Shown: positions 1 to 8,570 of the stretch, one piece after another
Layout of the letters: each line of letters opens with the position of its first letter
Numbering within the stretch: position 1 is the stretch's first letter
NCBI RefSeq assembly: GCF_001500125.1
Contig: NZ_LQIV01000026.1
Coordinates: 1 to 49,126 of the forward strand
Length of the DNA stretch: 49,126 nt
Direction of reading: 5' to 3'
DNA from: Mycobacterium sp. IS-1742
GTDB lineage: Bacteria; Actinomycetota; Actinomycetes; Mycobacteriales; Mycobacteriaceae
Program-made: the position numbers and the translations under genes
Notes under the pieces: generated by a model
The model's database searches: none
Told to the model about the DNA's origin: nothing
Seen by the model: only the letters and a program-made list of their open reading frames with translations

Positions 1-148
1 GGCGCGCCCGCGGCCGGGCGGACCGGCCACCATCACCCCCCCGGCGGGGCTGAGGCCCAGCGGGGTGCGCGATTCGCCGATCCCGCCGAGGCCACCCGCT
101 CCCGGCGCCGGTGATGAAGATGGACTTGGGCGTCGTCGGCGGCGTCAT
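1..148 (-). CDS. Short-chain dehydrogenase, N-terminal fragment at window edge
   Basis: The reading frame opens MTPPTTPKSIFITGAGSG, the first beta strand and Rossmann TGxxxGxG nucleotide-binding loop of short-chain dehydrogenases, and runs off the left edge. It starts 18 nt after the chorismate mutase stop on the same strand, so the two are probably co-transcribed. Directly after GAGSG the in-frame translation becomes Arg/Pro-rich (WPRRDRR) and no longer looks like an SDR, which would continue MGR or LGR. Either there is a frame disruption near position 95 or the first bases are an assembly artefact. The reductase substrate cannot be inferred. Confidence 0.45.
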   Translation of the reverse strand, partial: MTPPTTPKSIFITGAGSGWPRRDRRIAHPAGPQPRRGGDGGRSARPRAR

Positions 149-166
149 CGGGTCATCCTGGCACGG

Positions 167-721
167 TCAGCCGCAGTACGACCGTGTCGCGAACGAGAGC
201 GCGCGGCGGTAGAGCTCGTCGAGGCCCCGGGTGGCCGAGACCAGGTCGGTCGCCTCCCGGACGCGTTGCGGGCACTCCGGTGAGCGCAGCAGCGGCCAGT
301 GGGCGGCCATCTGATCGACCATGGTCCGGTTGAGTCCGTCGATCACACCGCGTGAGGAGGCCAGATCCGGGGCCGTCGCCGGAGCGACGGCGGGGTCGAG
401 CTTCCACTGGGCGAAACGGGTGTACTGGATCGACTCCGTGGCGGAGATCTGGTCGCGGAAGATGCGCCGCACCCGCTCGAGGTCGACGCCCCGCGCGGAC
501 GCGTCGGTGGCCACGGCGCCGAGCACCTGTTCGACGCGGGCCGGATCCTCGATGGGCGCCTTGGTGTTCCACTTGTTGGCCGCCACGGGTTCGGCGGTCC
601 GCAGCCGCTCGGCGGCGGCGTCCACCAACGCCGTCAGCGGGCCGCCGGGCTCGGCGTGCGCAGGCGCGGCGCCCGCGACGGCGCCGATGACCATGAGGCC
701 GGCCAGCACACGGCGCAGCAC
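167..721 (-). CDS. Secreted AroQ-class chorismate mutase
   Basis: The 184-residue protein has a signal peptide (about residues 1-23, cleaved near AHAEP) followed by an all-helical domain. That domain resembles the exported chorismate mutase of mycobacteria (Rv1885c type), which converts chorismate to prephenate outside the cytoplasm. Visible family features are LVDAAAERL near the mature N-terminus, PVAANKWNTKAPIEDPARV, the helix with FRDQISATESIQY, and a paired-Cys C-terminal half (SPEC and YCG) consistent with a disulfide. The gene lies 11 nt downstream of a small acidic protein gene and just upstream of an SDR fragment, all on the minus strand. Confidence 0.85.
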   Translation of the reverse strand: MLRRVLAGLMVIGAVAGAAPAHAEPGGPLTALVDAAAERLRTAEPVAANKWNTKAPIEDPARVEQVLGAVATDASARGVDLERVRRIFRDQISATESIQYTRFAQWKLDPAVAPATAPDLASSRGVIDGLNRTMVDQMAAHWPLLRSPECPQRVREATDLVSATRGLDELYRRALSFATRSYCG

Positions 722-732
722 GGGCCGGCCGG

Positions 733-948
733 TCAGCGGTCGAAGTCCGGGTCGTCGTCCGACAGCGGGACCGCGATCGACTGTTCGATCAGATCGGCCT
801 CGTCGGCTTCCCAGTTGCGTGACACCGACACCCGCGCCGGATCCAGGCCGGCCTCCTCCTCGTCGTCCACGTCGACGGGGATCAGCTGTTCGACGACGTC
901 GGCTTCCGGGGCGTCGTCACCGAACATCGGTTGATCCGGGGTACTCAC
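733..948 (-). CDS. Small acidic conserved hypothetical protein
   Basis: This 71-residue protein is strongly acidic (VDVDDEEEAGLDP, LSDDDPDFD) and has no Cys, signal peptide or membrane helix. It is first in a tight minus-strand run with chorismate mutase. I do not recognise a domain; similarly acidic small proteins are common in mycobacteria. Start ATG at 948 has weak Shine-Dalgarno support. No function is assigned. Confidence 0.6.
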   Translation of the reverse strand: MSTPDQPMFGDDAPEADVVEQLIPVDVDDEEEAGLDPARVSVSRNWEADEADLIEQSIAVPLSDDDPDFDR

Positions 949-1198
949 GCGCAGTCTCCCTCCCTGGCTTGGACATCAGCCGAATACCGGCCGTGCCACC
1001 ACAGTAGTGATGCCGCCACGAGAGGGTGGGTTCGGTTCGCAGCGCGCCGGGCACCCGGGTCACCGACCTGCCCACCACGGTCTTCGGACGGTGCCCGTTC
1101 GGGTAGTGTGCGCAGACGACGGGGGCGGCTCTCGAAAATTGAGGAGCTCCGAACGACCACGATCGACGACCACAAACAACAACGTCAGAGGCTGTACC

Positions 1199-2083
1199 GT
1201 GCCAGAAACAAGCAGTGATGCCCAGGGCTTGACGCCCCACTTCGAGGATGTCCAGGCGCACTACGACCTGTCCGACGAATTCTTCCGGCTGTTCCTCGAC
1301 CCGACGCAGACCTACAGCTGCGCCTACTTCGAACGCGACGACATGACGCTGGAAGAGGCACAGCTCGCCAAGATCGACCTGTCACTGGGCAAGCTCGGGC
1401 TGCAGCCCGGCATGACCCTGCTCGACGTGGGCTGCGGCTGGGGCGCGACGATCAACCGTGCACTCGAGAAGTACGACGTCAACGTCGTCGGCCTGACCTT
1501 GAGCAAGAACCAGCAGGCCCACGTGCAGCAGATCCTCGACAAGAAGGACAGCCCGCGCAGCAAGCGGGTGCTCCTGCAGGGCTGGGAGCAGTTCGACGAG
1601 AAGGTCGACCGCATCGTGTCGATCGGCGCCTTCGAGCACTTCGGCCGCGACCGCTACACCGACTTCTTCACCATGGCCTACAACGCGCTGCCGGACGACG
1701 GCGTGATGATGCTGCACACCATCATCAAGCCGAGCAACGAGGAATTCGAAGAGCGCGGGCTGCCCATCACGATGCAGAAGCTGCGCTTCTTCAAATTCAT
1801 CATGGACGAGATCTTCCCGGGCGGGGACCTGCCCCAGGCCAGTGCGGTCACCGACCACGCGATCAAGGCGGGGTTCGAGGTCAAACTGGTGCAGCCGCTG
1901 CGCCTGCACTACGCCAAGACCCTCGACATCTGGTCGGCCGCGCTGGAGGCCCGCAAGGACGAGGCCATCGCCCTCCAGTCGCAGGAGGTCTACGACCGGT
2001 ACATGAAGTACCTCACCGGGTGCGCCGACCTCTTCCGCGAGGGCTACACCGACGTCGCGCAGTTCACCCTGACCAAGGGCTGA
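1199..2083 (+). CDS. Cyclopropane/mycolic acid S-adenosylmethionine methyltransferase family protein
   Basis: The protein is 294 residues from GTG 1199, matching the usual 287-301 residues of the CmaA/MmaA/PcaA/UmaA family. These cytosolic SAM-dependent enzymes add cyclopropane, methyl or oxygenated groups to meromycolate chains. Visible features are HFEDVQAHYDLSDEFF at the N-terminus, the motif-I SAM loop LLDVGCGWG, GLTLSKNQ, LQGWEQF, the active-site region SIGAFEHFG and the C-terminal YMKYLTGC. The open frame extends upstream to 1007, but homology begins right after GTG 1199. Which paralogue this is cannot be settled by eye. A plausible -10 TAGTGT lies at 1104-1109 in the otherwise empty 250-bp upstream gap. 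Confidence 0.88.
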   Translation: MPETSSDAQGLTPHFEDVQAHYDLSDEFFRLFLDPTQTYSCAYFERDDMTLEEAQLAKIDLSLGKLGLQPGMTLLDVGCGWGATINRALEKYDVNVVGLTLSKNQQAHVQQILDKKDSPRSKRVLLQGWEQFDEKVDRIVSIGAFEHFGRDRYTDFFTMAYNALPDDGVMMLHTIIKPSNEEFEERGLPITMQKLRFFKFIMDEIFPGGDLPQASAVTDHAIKAGFEVKLVQPLRLHYAKTLDIWSAALEARKDEAIALQSQEVYDRYMKYLTGCADLFREGYTDVAQFTLTKG

Positions 2084-2096
2084 GTCACCGCACCCG

Positions 2097-3134
2097 TCAT
2101 CGCGCGGGCGGTCCGGGTCTGGCGCCCGCGGCGTCGCGCCGACGGGCCGCCATTCCGGCCAGCGCCTCGAACACCACCCGGTGCGCGGCGTTGACGGTCA
2201 GTTCGGCGTGGTCGTACGCCGGTGCGACCTCGACGACGTCCACGCCGGCCACATCGTGCTCGTAACACAGCTGCCGCACCATCCGCAGCAGGTCGGCGCT
2301 GGTGATGCCGCCCGGTTCCGGGGTTCCGGTGCCGGGCGCGTGCGCGGGGTCCAGGACGTCGATGTCCACGGAGACGTAGAGCTTGTCGGCCTTGGCCAGA
2401 GCTTCGCCGACCGCGTCGCGCATCACGTCCTTGAAGCCGCGCTCCCAGATCTCCTGCATGGTGTGCCAGGTCATGCCCTGGTCGAGCATCCACTCGAAGG
2501 TGTCCTTCGGCGGCCAATAGCCGCGCAGGCCGACCTGCACGAAATGGGTGCCGGGCACCGCGCCGGATTCGATGAGCCGCCGCATGGGAGTGCCGTGACT
2601 GGCGAGGTTGCCCTCGATCATGTCGGCCGTATCGGCGTGGGCGTCGAAGTGCACGATGCCGACGTTCCCGTAACCGTGCACGTCGGCCACCGCGGTGGCC
2701 GCGGGCCAGGTGATCGAGTGGTCACCGCCGAGGACGACCGGCACGATCCCGCGTGAGGCGACCGCGGCCACCCGCTCACGGATGTTGTTGTGCGACATTT
2801 CGGTCTGCCCGTGTGGACAGTAGGCGTCACCGAAGTCGACCACCTCCAGCCAGTCGAAGATCTCGAGCCCCAGATCCATGTGGTAAGTGCCGGGTTCGTA
2901 CGCCGTCGCCCGGATCGCGCGCGGCCCGAACCGGGCGCCCGGGCGGTTGGTGGTGCCCACGTCGAACGGCGCGCCGACGATCGCCACGTCCGGCCGCCAC
3001 GACTCCAGTTGCGCGGTCTCGGTGAGGAAGGGCCGATGACCGAAGGACACCATCCCCGCATAGGGCAGGTCCAGTTGCTCGGCGAGTCCGGGCGGGAGGT
3101 CCCGTTGCGGCTCGTCCGCATGCGCATGCCCCAT
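2097..3134 (-). CDS. Agmatinase/guanidinobutyrase-type ureohydrolase
   Basis: The 345-residue enzyme belongs to the binuclear-manganese ureohydrolase family (arginase/agmatinase), which hydrolyses guanidino compounds to urea and an amine. The metal-binding signatures are all visible: GGDHS near residue 145, FDAHAD near 170 and SVDIDVLDPAHAPGTGTPEPGG near 255. The N-terminus GRFGPRAIR-like stretch (PGARFGPRAIR) is typical of agmatinases. The C-terminal tail is Arg/Pro/Ala-rich and probably disordered. The gene is 40 nt downstream of the hotdog thioesterase gene and may end that minus-strand unit. Substrate (agmatine or guanidinobutyrate) is not resolved. Confidence 0.85.
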   Translation of the reverse strand: MGHAHADEPQRDLPPGLAEQLDLPYAGMVSFGHRPFLTETAQLESWRPDVAIVGAPFDVGTTNRPGARFGPRAIRATAYEPGTYHMDLGLEIFDWLEVVDFGDAYCPHGQTEMSHNNIRERVAAVASRGIVPVVLGGDHSITWPAATAVADVHGYGNVGIVHFDAHADTADMIEGNLASHGTPMRRLIESGAVPGTHFVQVGLRGYWPPKDTFEWMLDQGMTWHTMQEIWERGFKDVMRDAVGEALAKADKLYVSVDIDVLDPAHAPGTGTPEPGGITSADLLRMVRQLCYEHDVAGVDVVEVAPAYDHAELTVNAAHRVVFEALAGMAARRRDAAGARPGPPAR

Positions 3135-3174
3135 GGGCAGACGGTACCGCCAGGTGCGACCGGCCGCGCGGTGA

Positions 3175-3609
3175 TCAGCCGGCTGTCAGCGCGCTGCGCA
3201 GCCGGTCCGGGATCGCCCGCTTGGCCCAGTCGGACGTCGACACGACCACGTATACGTTGCGGCCTGTCACCGCGGTCCGGGCGTCGCCGTCCGCATCGCG
3301 GCGTGACACCGCGAAACCGAGGGTGAAACTCGTCGAACCGACCCGTTCGCACCGCACCGCCACCCGCACGTCGTCGCGCCAGCGAACCGAAGCGGCGTAG
3401 TCGATCTCGCTGTGGACGACCTGGAAGTCGAGACCGGAGGCGATCAGGTCGGGATACGCGACCCCGATGTGGTCGAAGAACGCCGTGCACGCCTCGTCGA
3501 ACCAGGTGAGGTAGTGACCGTTGAACACCACGCCCTGCTGGTCGACCTCGGCGTAGCGCGGCACGATCGGCAGCGAGAACCCCGCTGTCGCCTCGCCCGT
3601 CACCGGCAC
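3175..3609 (-). CDS. Hotdog-fold acyl-CoA thioesterase (4-hydroxybenzoyl-CoA thioesterase type)
   Basis: A 144-residue hotdog protein starting at GTG 3609. The segment RYAEVDQQGVVFNGHYLTWFDEA is the 4HBT signature, with the catalytic Asp in EVDQQG and the hotdog helix NGHYLTWFDEA. Such enzymes hydrolyse acyl-CoA thioesters in the cytoplasm. It lies 18 nt downstream of an acyl-AMP ligase gene on the same strand, suggesting co-transcription and paired activation and release of a carboxylic acid. The substrate is unknown. Confidence 0.82.
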   Translation of the reverse strand: MPVTGEATAGFSLPIVPRYAEVDQQGVVFNGHYLTWFDEACTAFFDHIGVAYPDLIASGLDFQVVHSEIDYAASVRWRDDVRVAVRCERVGSTSFTLGFAVSRRDADGDARTAVTGRNVYVVVSTSDWAKRAIPDRLRSALTAG

Positions 3610-3627
3610 ACCCTCACACCCGACCGG

Positions 3628-5262
3628 TCAGGCGACCAGCTCGGTCGCCAGCCCACGGCGGGGTTTGCCCGACGGCGTCTTGGGGATGGTGCCCGGCGAG
3701 ACCACCGACACTTTGCGCGGGCGCAGATCGACCTCCGCGACCACCGCATGGGCCACTTCGTGCTCGATCCGCCGCACCTCGGCGTGGTCCTCCCAGTCGG
3801 CGGCCTCGACGACGACGGCGAACGTCTCGCGCGGGTGGCCCGCGTCGAGGCGCACGGCGACCACGCAACCGGGACGGATGCCGTCGACCCGGGCCGCCGC
3901 GCGTTCGACGTCGGTGGGGTAGATGTTGCGGCCGGCCATGATGATGACCTCTTTGACCCTGCCGCACAGAACGATTCGGCCGTCCTCGGTGAGGTAACCC
4001 AGGTCTCCGGTGTCGTACCAGCCGTGCTCGTCGGAGGCGGGACGGAAACCGGCCACGGTGGTGTAGCCGGGACTCAGCGACGATCCGCGGACTTGGATCA
4101 CCCCCACCGCGCGGGCGGGCAGGACGGCGGCGTCCGCGTCGACGACACGAGCCACCATGTCGCCCAGCGGTGGGCCCAGGCAGGTCAGCCGCCTGGTGCG
4201 GCCGGTGGCGGCGGGAACCGCGCGGTCGAATGCGGCGAGCAGGTCGGCGTCGATCTCGTCGGTGCTCAGCCCGGCGCCGAGCGCCGAGAACGACACCGCG
4301 ACAGTGGTTTCAGCCATTCCGTAGGCGGGCAGGATGGCACCGGGGTCGAGCCCGAACGGCGCCCCCGCGTCACACAGATCCTCGACCGCTGCGGGGTCGA
4401 CCTGTTCGGCGCCGGACAGCGCGAAGCGCAGGCTGGACAGGTCGAACTGGCCCGGAACCGCTTGGCGGCGGAGCCTTTTCGCGAGCAGCGCCCACGCGAA
4501 ATTCGGCGCCGCGGTCATGGTGCCCCGGTACTTGTCGATGAGTTCGGCCCACAGGAGGATGTCGCCGAGGAAGTCCATCGGCGTCACCTTGACCAGTTCG
4601 GCCCCGAAATACATGGGAACGGTGAGGAATCCGGTCATCCCCATGTCGTGGAACAGCGGCAACCAGCTCACGATGACGTCGGTGTCGAGGCGGTAGTCCG
4701 CGGCGCTGAACATCGCCTCGGCGTTCGACACGACGTTGCGGTGGGTGATGTGAACGGCTTTCGGCGATCCGGTCGATCCCGATGTCAGCTGCATCAACGC
4801 GACGTCGTCCTCGCCGGTGGGCACCGGGTCGATCGGGGAGGCTTCCAGAAGGCGCTCCACCGTCAGCACGGTGACCCCGAGGTGTTCCAGTGCCGGGGCG
4901 GCCACCATGAAGGGGTCGGACAGCACCACCGCCCTGGCCTCGATCAGGGTGATCACGCTCGCCGTCTCGTCGGCCCACACGGCCAGATCGCTGCGCGGAG
5001 TGGGTTGGTGCAGCATCGTGAGGCTCGCTCCGCGCATCCACAGCGCCTGCGCCGTCGGGGCGATCTCATCCGGAGCGCCCGCGAGCACCGCGACGGCGTC
5101 ACCCGGTCCGACCCCTGCAGCGGCCAGGCCGCCGGCGATGCGCCTGGCCCGTTCGTGCACCTCACGCCACGAGCGCCGGATCGGCTGGTGCGGTTCACCG
5201 GTGACCATGCCGTTCCGGCTCGTCAGCGCGTTGGCGAACATCTTGTCGGTGAAGGCGCTCAC
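3628..5262 (-). CDS. Fatty-acyl-AMP/CoA ligase (FadD family)
   Basis: The 544-residue ANL-superfamily enzyme adenylates a carboxylic acid with ATP. Motifs in order: LMQLTSGSTGSPKAVHITHRN (P-loop-like A3), WLPLFHDMGM (A4), AYGMAETT (A5), YDTGDLGYL (A7), GRVKEVIIMAGRNIYP (hinge, A8) and PKTPSGKPRR with the A10 Lys. WLPLFHDMGM and GRNIYP resemble fatty-acyl-AMP ligases and FadD proteins that feed polyketide or lipid pathways rather than classical acyl-CoA synthetases. The start chosen is GTG 5262. The gene heads a minus-strand run with the hotdog thioesterase and ureohydrolase. Confidence 0.87.
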   Translation of the reverse strand: MSAFTDKMFANALTSRNGMVTGEPHQPIRRSWREVHERARRIAGGLAAAGVGPGDAVAVLAGAPDEIAPTAQALWMRGASLTMLHQPTPRSDLAVWADETASVITLIEARAVVLSDPFMVAAPALEHLGVTVLTVERLLEASPIDPVPTGEDDVALMQLTSGSTGSPKAVHITHRNVVSNAEAMFSAADYRLDTDVIVSWLPLFHDMGMTGFLTVPMYFGAELVKVTPMDFLGDILLWAELIDKYRGTMTAAPNFAWALLAKRLRRQAVPGQFDLSSLRFALSGAEQVDPAAVEDLCDAGAPFGLDPGAILPAYGMAETTVAVSFSALGAGLSTDEIDADLLAAFDRAVPAATGRTRRLTCLGPPLGDMVARVVDADAAVLPARAVGVIQVRGSSLSPGYTTVAGFRPASDEHGWYDTGDLGYLTEDGRIVLCGRVKEVIIMAGRNIYPTDVERAAARVDGIRPGCVVAVRLDAGHPRETFAVVVEAADWEDHAEVRRIEHEVAHAVVAEVDLRPRKVSVVSPGTIPKTPSGKPRRGLATELVA

Positions 5263-5442
5263 GAGGGTGAAGCCGAATCTTCGGGCGTCATGACGACGCT
5301 CCTGTCAGTCTCCGAGCATCGCAGACGGCACCGGAGATCGGGCACGCGAGGAGCCTGCGACCGGTCGAGCATAGCCGCCGTGAGCGCGCGATCGGGTGAC
5401 CCGGCGGGCCGCGTCGGGTGTGGCGGCGGGCAGACTGGGCGG

Positions 5443-6378
5443 GTGCACCTGGTCACGATCGACGACATCCGCGCCGCGGCCGCGCGCACCCGCGGCGACG
5501 TGCTGCGGACCCCGCTGATCCCCGCGGCGTGGGCCGGGACGCTGTGGCTCAAACCCGAGAATCTGCAGGCGATCGGCGCGTTCAAGGTGCGCGGTGCGTT
5601 CAACGCGATCGGCCGGCTGGATCCGGATGTCCGGGCCCGCGGGGTGGTGGCGTACTCGAGCGGCAACCACGCTCAGGCCGTCGCCCATGCCGCTGCGCGG
5701 TACGGGATCTCGGCCCACATCGTGATGCCCGAGGAGACGCCGCGGGTCAAGGTCGAGGCGACCCGCGCGCACGGCGCCGACGTGGTGCTGTGCGCCGCCG
5801 GTCGCCGGGAGGCGGTGGCCGCCGAGGTCGTCGAGCGCACCGGCGCGGTGCTGGTCCCGCCGTTCGACCACCCCGACGTCATAGCCGGCCAGGGCACCGC
5901 TGGTCTGGAGATCGCCGAGGACCTGCCCGAGGTCGAGCACGTCTTCATCCCGGTCAGCGGCGGTGGTTTGGCCTCTGGGATCGGCACGGCGATCAAGGCG
6001 TTGTGCCCGGGCGCGACGGTCCACGGCGTGGAACCCGAGCTGGCCGCCGATACGGCCGAGGGTCTGCGGCGTGGGCACCGGGTGGACTGGCCGATCGAAG
6101 ACCGCAACCGCACCATCGCCGACGGGTTGCGCTCACAGCCGTCGGAGCTGACCTTCGCGCACCTGCAGAAGGTGCTCGACCACACCGTCACCGTCACCGA
6201 GGACGAGATCCGGTCGGCCGTGCGCGACCTGGCGCTTCACGCCCATCTGGTCAGCGAGCCCAGCGGGGCGGTGGCACTGGCCGGCTACCGCAGGGTGGCG
6301 CCCGCGGGTCGGGCCGTGGCGGTGGTGTCGGGCGGGAACATCGAGGTGGCGTTGCTGCGGGAGATCCTCGCGGGCTGA
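5443..6378 (+). CDS. PLP-dependent serine/threonine dehydratase
   Basis: The 311-residue fold-type II PLP enzyme deaminates threonine or serine to the 2-oxoacid and ammonia. The Schiff-base Lys lies in AIGAFKVRGA (near residue 49), the substrate loop is YSSGNHAQAV, and the phosphate-binding loop is PVSGGGLASG. It lacks the ACT regulatory domain of biosynthetic IlvA, so it resembles catabolic dehydratases or serine racemase-like enzymes. I chose GTG 5443 because homology (VHLVTIDDIRAAAARTRGDVLRT) begins there; the open frame upstream is antisense to the ligase gene. Confidence 0.85.
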   Translation: MHLVTIDDIRAAAARTRGDVLRTPLIPAAWAGTLWLKPENLQAIGAFKVRGAFNAIGRLDPDVRARGVVAYSSGNHAQAVAHAAARYGISAHIVMPEETPRVKVEATRAHGADVVLCAAGRREAVAAEVVERTGAVLVPPFDHPDVIAGQGTAGLEIAEDLPEVEHVFIPVSGGGLASGIGTAIKALCPGATVHGVEPELAADTAEGLRRGHRVDWPIEDRNRTIADGLRSQPSELTFAHLQKVLDHTVTVTEDEIRSAVRDLALHAHLVSEPSGAVALAGYRRVAPAGRAVAVVSGGNIEVALLREILAG

Positions 6379-6410
6379 GCGGGCCGGCGGGCGCGGCTAT
6401 CCTCGCGGAG

Positions 6411-7028
6411 GTGCCAGCGACCGACGCCTCCCGGGCGCTTCCGACACTGGGGACCGTCCTGCGGCTCTCGATCGTCGCGGCGGTGGTGGTGGCCGTGGTC
6501 GTGGTCGAGGTGACGTCGCGGTCGGGGGTGCTGTGGCGGTTGGTGACCTTCACCTACCAGGCGAACCTGCTGGCGGCGCTCTTCTACGCGGCGACGCTGT
6601 TCTGGCGACGCGCCGCGACCTGTTCGGCGCTGCGCGGCGCCGTCGTCCTGTACGTCGTGATCGCGGGGCTGGTGTGGAACCTGTTCCTGACCGACTACAG
6701 CATGGGGTACACCCCGGCGAACTTCCTGCTCCACGTCGTCGTGCCGGTGCTGGCGCTCGCCGAGTGGGGGCTGGCCGTCACCGACCGGTCAACTCTGCGG
6801 TGGTGGCATCCGTGGGCGTGGCTGGCCTACCCGGGTTGTTACGTCGTGACAGCACTGGCCGTCCTGAACCACGCCGGCCGGCGCGCGCCGTACTACTTCC
6901 TCGATCCGGGCAGTGTCGGCACGCTCACCGTCGGGGTCAACATCGCCCTGCTCGGGGCGATGTTCCTCGCGCTCGGCTACGTGTTGATGGCGCTCGGCCG
7001 CCCCCGCCGGGGGGAGGGCCCGGCGTAG
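6411..7028 (+). CDS. Multi-pass membrane protein (Pr6Pr/FAR-17a-like)
   Basis: About 205 residues with six hydrophobic segments: LSIVAAVVVAVVVVEV, ANLLAALFYAATLFW, VVLYVVIAGLVWNLF, FLLHVVVPVLALAEWGL, AYPGCYVVTALAVL and VGVNIALLGAMFLALGYVL. The motif FTYQANLL and the HVVVPVLALAEW helix resemble the bacterial Pr6Pr/FAR-17a/AIG1-like family of uncharacterised integral membrane proteins. Start GTG 6411 is preceded by TATCCT at 6398-6403, seven bases upstream, typical of leaderless mycobacterial transcripts. No biochemical role is assigned. Confidence 0.7.
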   Translation: MPATDASRALPTLGTVLRLSIVAAVVVAVVVVEVTSRSGVLWRLVTFTYQANLLAALFYAATLFWRRAATCSALRGAVVLYVVIAGLVWNLFLTDYSMGYTPANFLLHVVVPVLALAEWGLAVTDRSTLRWWHPWAWLAYPGCYVVTALAVLNHAGRRAPYYFLDPGSVGTLTVGVNIALLGAMFLALGYVLMALGRPRRGEGPA

Positions 7029-7162
7029 GCGGGTGAAACGCTGGGGCGCGCGCCGGCGATGACCTTGACGTGGGCACAAGCCGTATCAGGAAAGGCGCCG
7101 CGAAGGCGCGAGGGCGAGCGCGGTCAGGAGGTCCGATCCGTCGGCCCCCCTACACTGGCGAC

Positions 7163-7912
7163 ATGCTGCGCATGTTCATGCGATCGATGCTGGTCATCGC
7201 CGGATCCCTCGCCCTGGCGGTGAGCGGTTCCGTCGCGAAGGGCTCCGCCGCGATCAGCACTCCGCCCGCCGTCACCGCCATCGAACCCGGGTCCGGCGAC
7301 GTCGTCGGGGTGGCCATGCCACTGACCGTGCGGTTCGCCGCACCGGTCGACAACCGGCTCGCGGCCGAGCGGTCGTTGCGGATCACGTCGCCGAAGACGC
7401 CCGACGGCGAGTTCAGCTGGCTCAGCGATTCGGTGATGCAGTGGACGCCGACGGGCTTCTGGCCCGCACATTCGCCGATCTCGGTGGGCGCGGGCGACTT
7501 CGCCACCGAGTTCCAGACCGGTGCCGCCGTGATGGGTGTCGCCGACATCGACGCGCACACCTTCACCGTCAGCATCGACGATCAGGTGGTCCGGGAGATG
7601 CCGGCGTCCATGGGCAAGCCGAAGTTCCCGACACCGGTCGGCACCTTCCGTGTCCTGGGCAAGGAATCCGTCGTCGTGATGGACTCGCGGACCATCGGCA
7701 TCCCGCTCGACGACCCCGAGGGCTACAAGCTCACCGTCTATGACGCGGTCCGCATCACCTGGGGCGGTGTCTACATCCACGGCGCGCCCTGGTCCACCGG
7801 CTCACAGGGCTACGCGAATGTCAGCCACGGCTGCATCAATCTCAGCCCGGACAACGCGGACTGGTACTTCAACACCGTGGGCATGGGCGATCCGGTCATC
7901 GTCCAGTCGTAG
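7163..7912 (+). CDS. L,D-transpeptidase (YkuD) of the LdtMt1 type
   Basis: The 249-residue secreted enzyme makes 3-3 peptidoglycan cross-links. It has an N-terminal signal or anchor (residues 1-30), an Ig-like domain (about 35-120) and a YkuD catalytic domain. The catalytic block is HGAPWSTGSQGYANVSHGCINL, with His of HGA and the SHGC cysteine nucleophile. Length matches the short mycobacterial LdtMt1 class rather than the longer LdtMt2. Start ATG 7163 follows TACACT (7151-7156), a leaderless-type -10. The 3' end overlaps the convergent hydroxylase gene by 17 nt. Confidence 0.88.
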   Translation: MLRMFMRSMLVIAGSLALAVSGSVAKGSAAISTPPAVTAIEPGSGDVVGVAMPLTVRFAAPVDNRLAAERSLRITSPKTPDGEFSWLSDSVMQWTPTGFWPAHSPISVGAGDFATEFQTGAAVMGVADIDAHTFTVSIDDQVVREMPASMGKPKFPTPVGTFRVLGKESVVVMDSRTIGIPLDDPEGYKLTVYDAVRITWGGVYIHGAPWSTGSQGYANVSHGCINLSPDNADWYFNTVGMGDPVIVQS

Positions 7913-8570
7913 CATGCAGGTTCTTCGCGGTCGGTGACGTGGCGACCGTGGCGGGATCGGGACAGGTGCCGAGCACCCGGTCTGCGGTGCCGGCGCTGGT
8001 CACCGTGAACCAATAGTGCTCGTTCTTGAAGTGGTGTTGCCGGTGGTTGCGCCACACGGCGCGGTACGCGGCGGTCTTCGGCTTGTAGTCGCTGTGGACC
8101 AGGTAGTGGCACCACTCGTAGGCCAGGCCGAGCACCGTCAGGGACACCAGGAACGTCAGGCCCATGCCGAGGCGCGGAAAGGCGAGCAGCGCGACCCCCA
8201 GCGCGACCGGCAGAACCCACGTCAGCGCCTGCCAGGGGATGAAGATCAGCGGGACCACCCTGGGGTCGACATGGTGTTCACGGTGTTTGCGAGCCAGCAG
8301 CGGGTCGATCCGCAGGCGGCCGACACGTCGGGGCCGCCAATGCAGGACGCACACGTGGACGACCCACTCGACGAAGGGGAACACCGCGATCATCGCCACC
8401 GGGACGAGCGCATCGGTGGGCTGCCAGTCGCCCGCGAGAAGGCGTGCGGCGACGGCGGCGAGCAGGGTCACCGCGATCAGCCACGGCGACGGGTGCCGCC
8501 AGAACTCGCGGCCGGCGTCGGCCAGCGTGAACGCCCGGCGGGCGGGGCGTGGGGCGTGTCCGGTGGTCAT
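7896..8570 (-). CDS. Fatty acid hydroxylase/sterol desaturase family membrane protein
   Basis: The 224-residue protein has the eight-His di-iron signature of membrane hydroxylases: HVCVLHW, KHREHH, CHYLVHS and HRQHHFKNEHYWF, separated by hydrophobic helices (for example WLIAVTLLAAVAARLLAG and LTFLVSLTVLGLAYEW). Such enzymes use O2 to hydroxylate or desaturate lipids or carotenoids at the membrane. It overlaps the upstream FadR-type regulator gene by 4 nt, so the two are co-transcribed and probably co-regulated. The exact substrate is unknown. Confidence 0.83.
   Translation of the reverse strand: MTTGHAPRPARRAFTLADAGREFWRHPSPWLIAVTLLAAVAARLLAGDWQPTDALVPVAMIAVFPFVEWVVHVCVLHWRPRRVGRLRIDPLLARKHREHHVDPRVVPLIFIPWQALTWVLPVALGVALLAFPRLGMGLTFLVSLTVLGLAYEWCHYLVHSDYKPKTAAYRAVWRNHRQHHFKNEHYWFTVTSAGTADRVLGTCPDPATVATSPTAKNLHATTGR

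Noticed and set aside
3412..6378. 988-codon open frame on the plus strand across the ligase gene
   Set aside because: Only its last 311 codons (from 5443) show a real protein, the dehydratase. The rest is the antisense shadow of the acyl-AMP ligase and hotdog genes in high-GC DNA.
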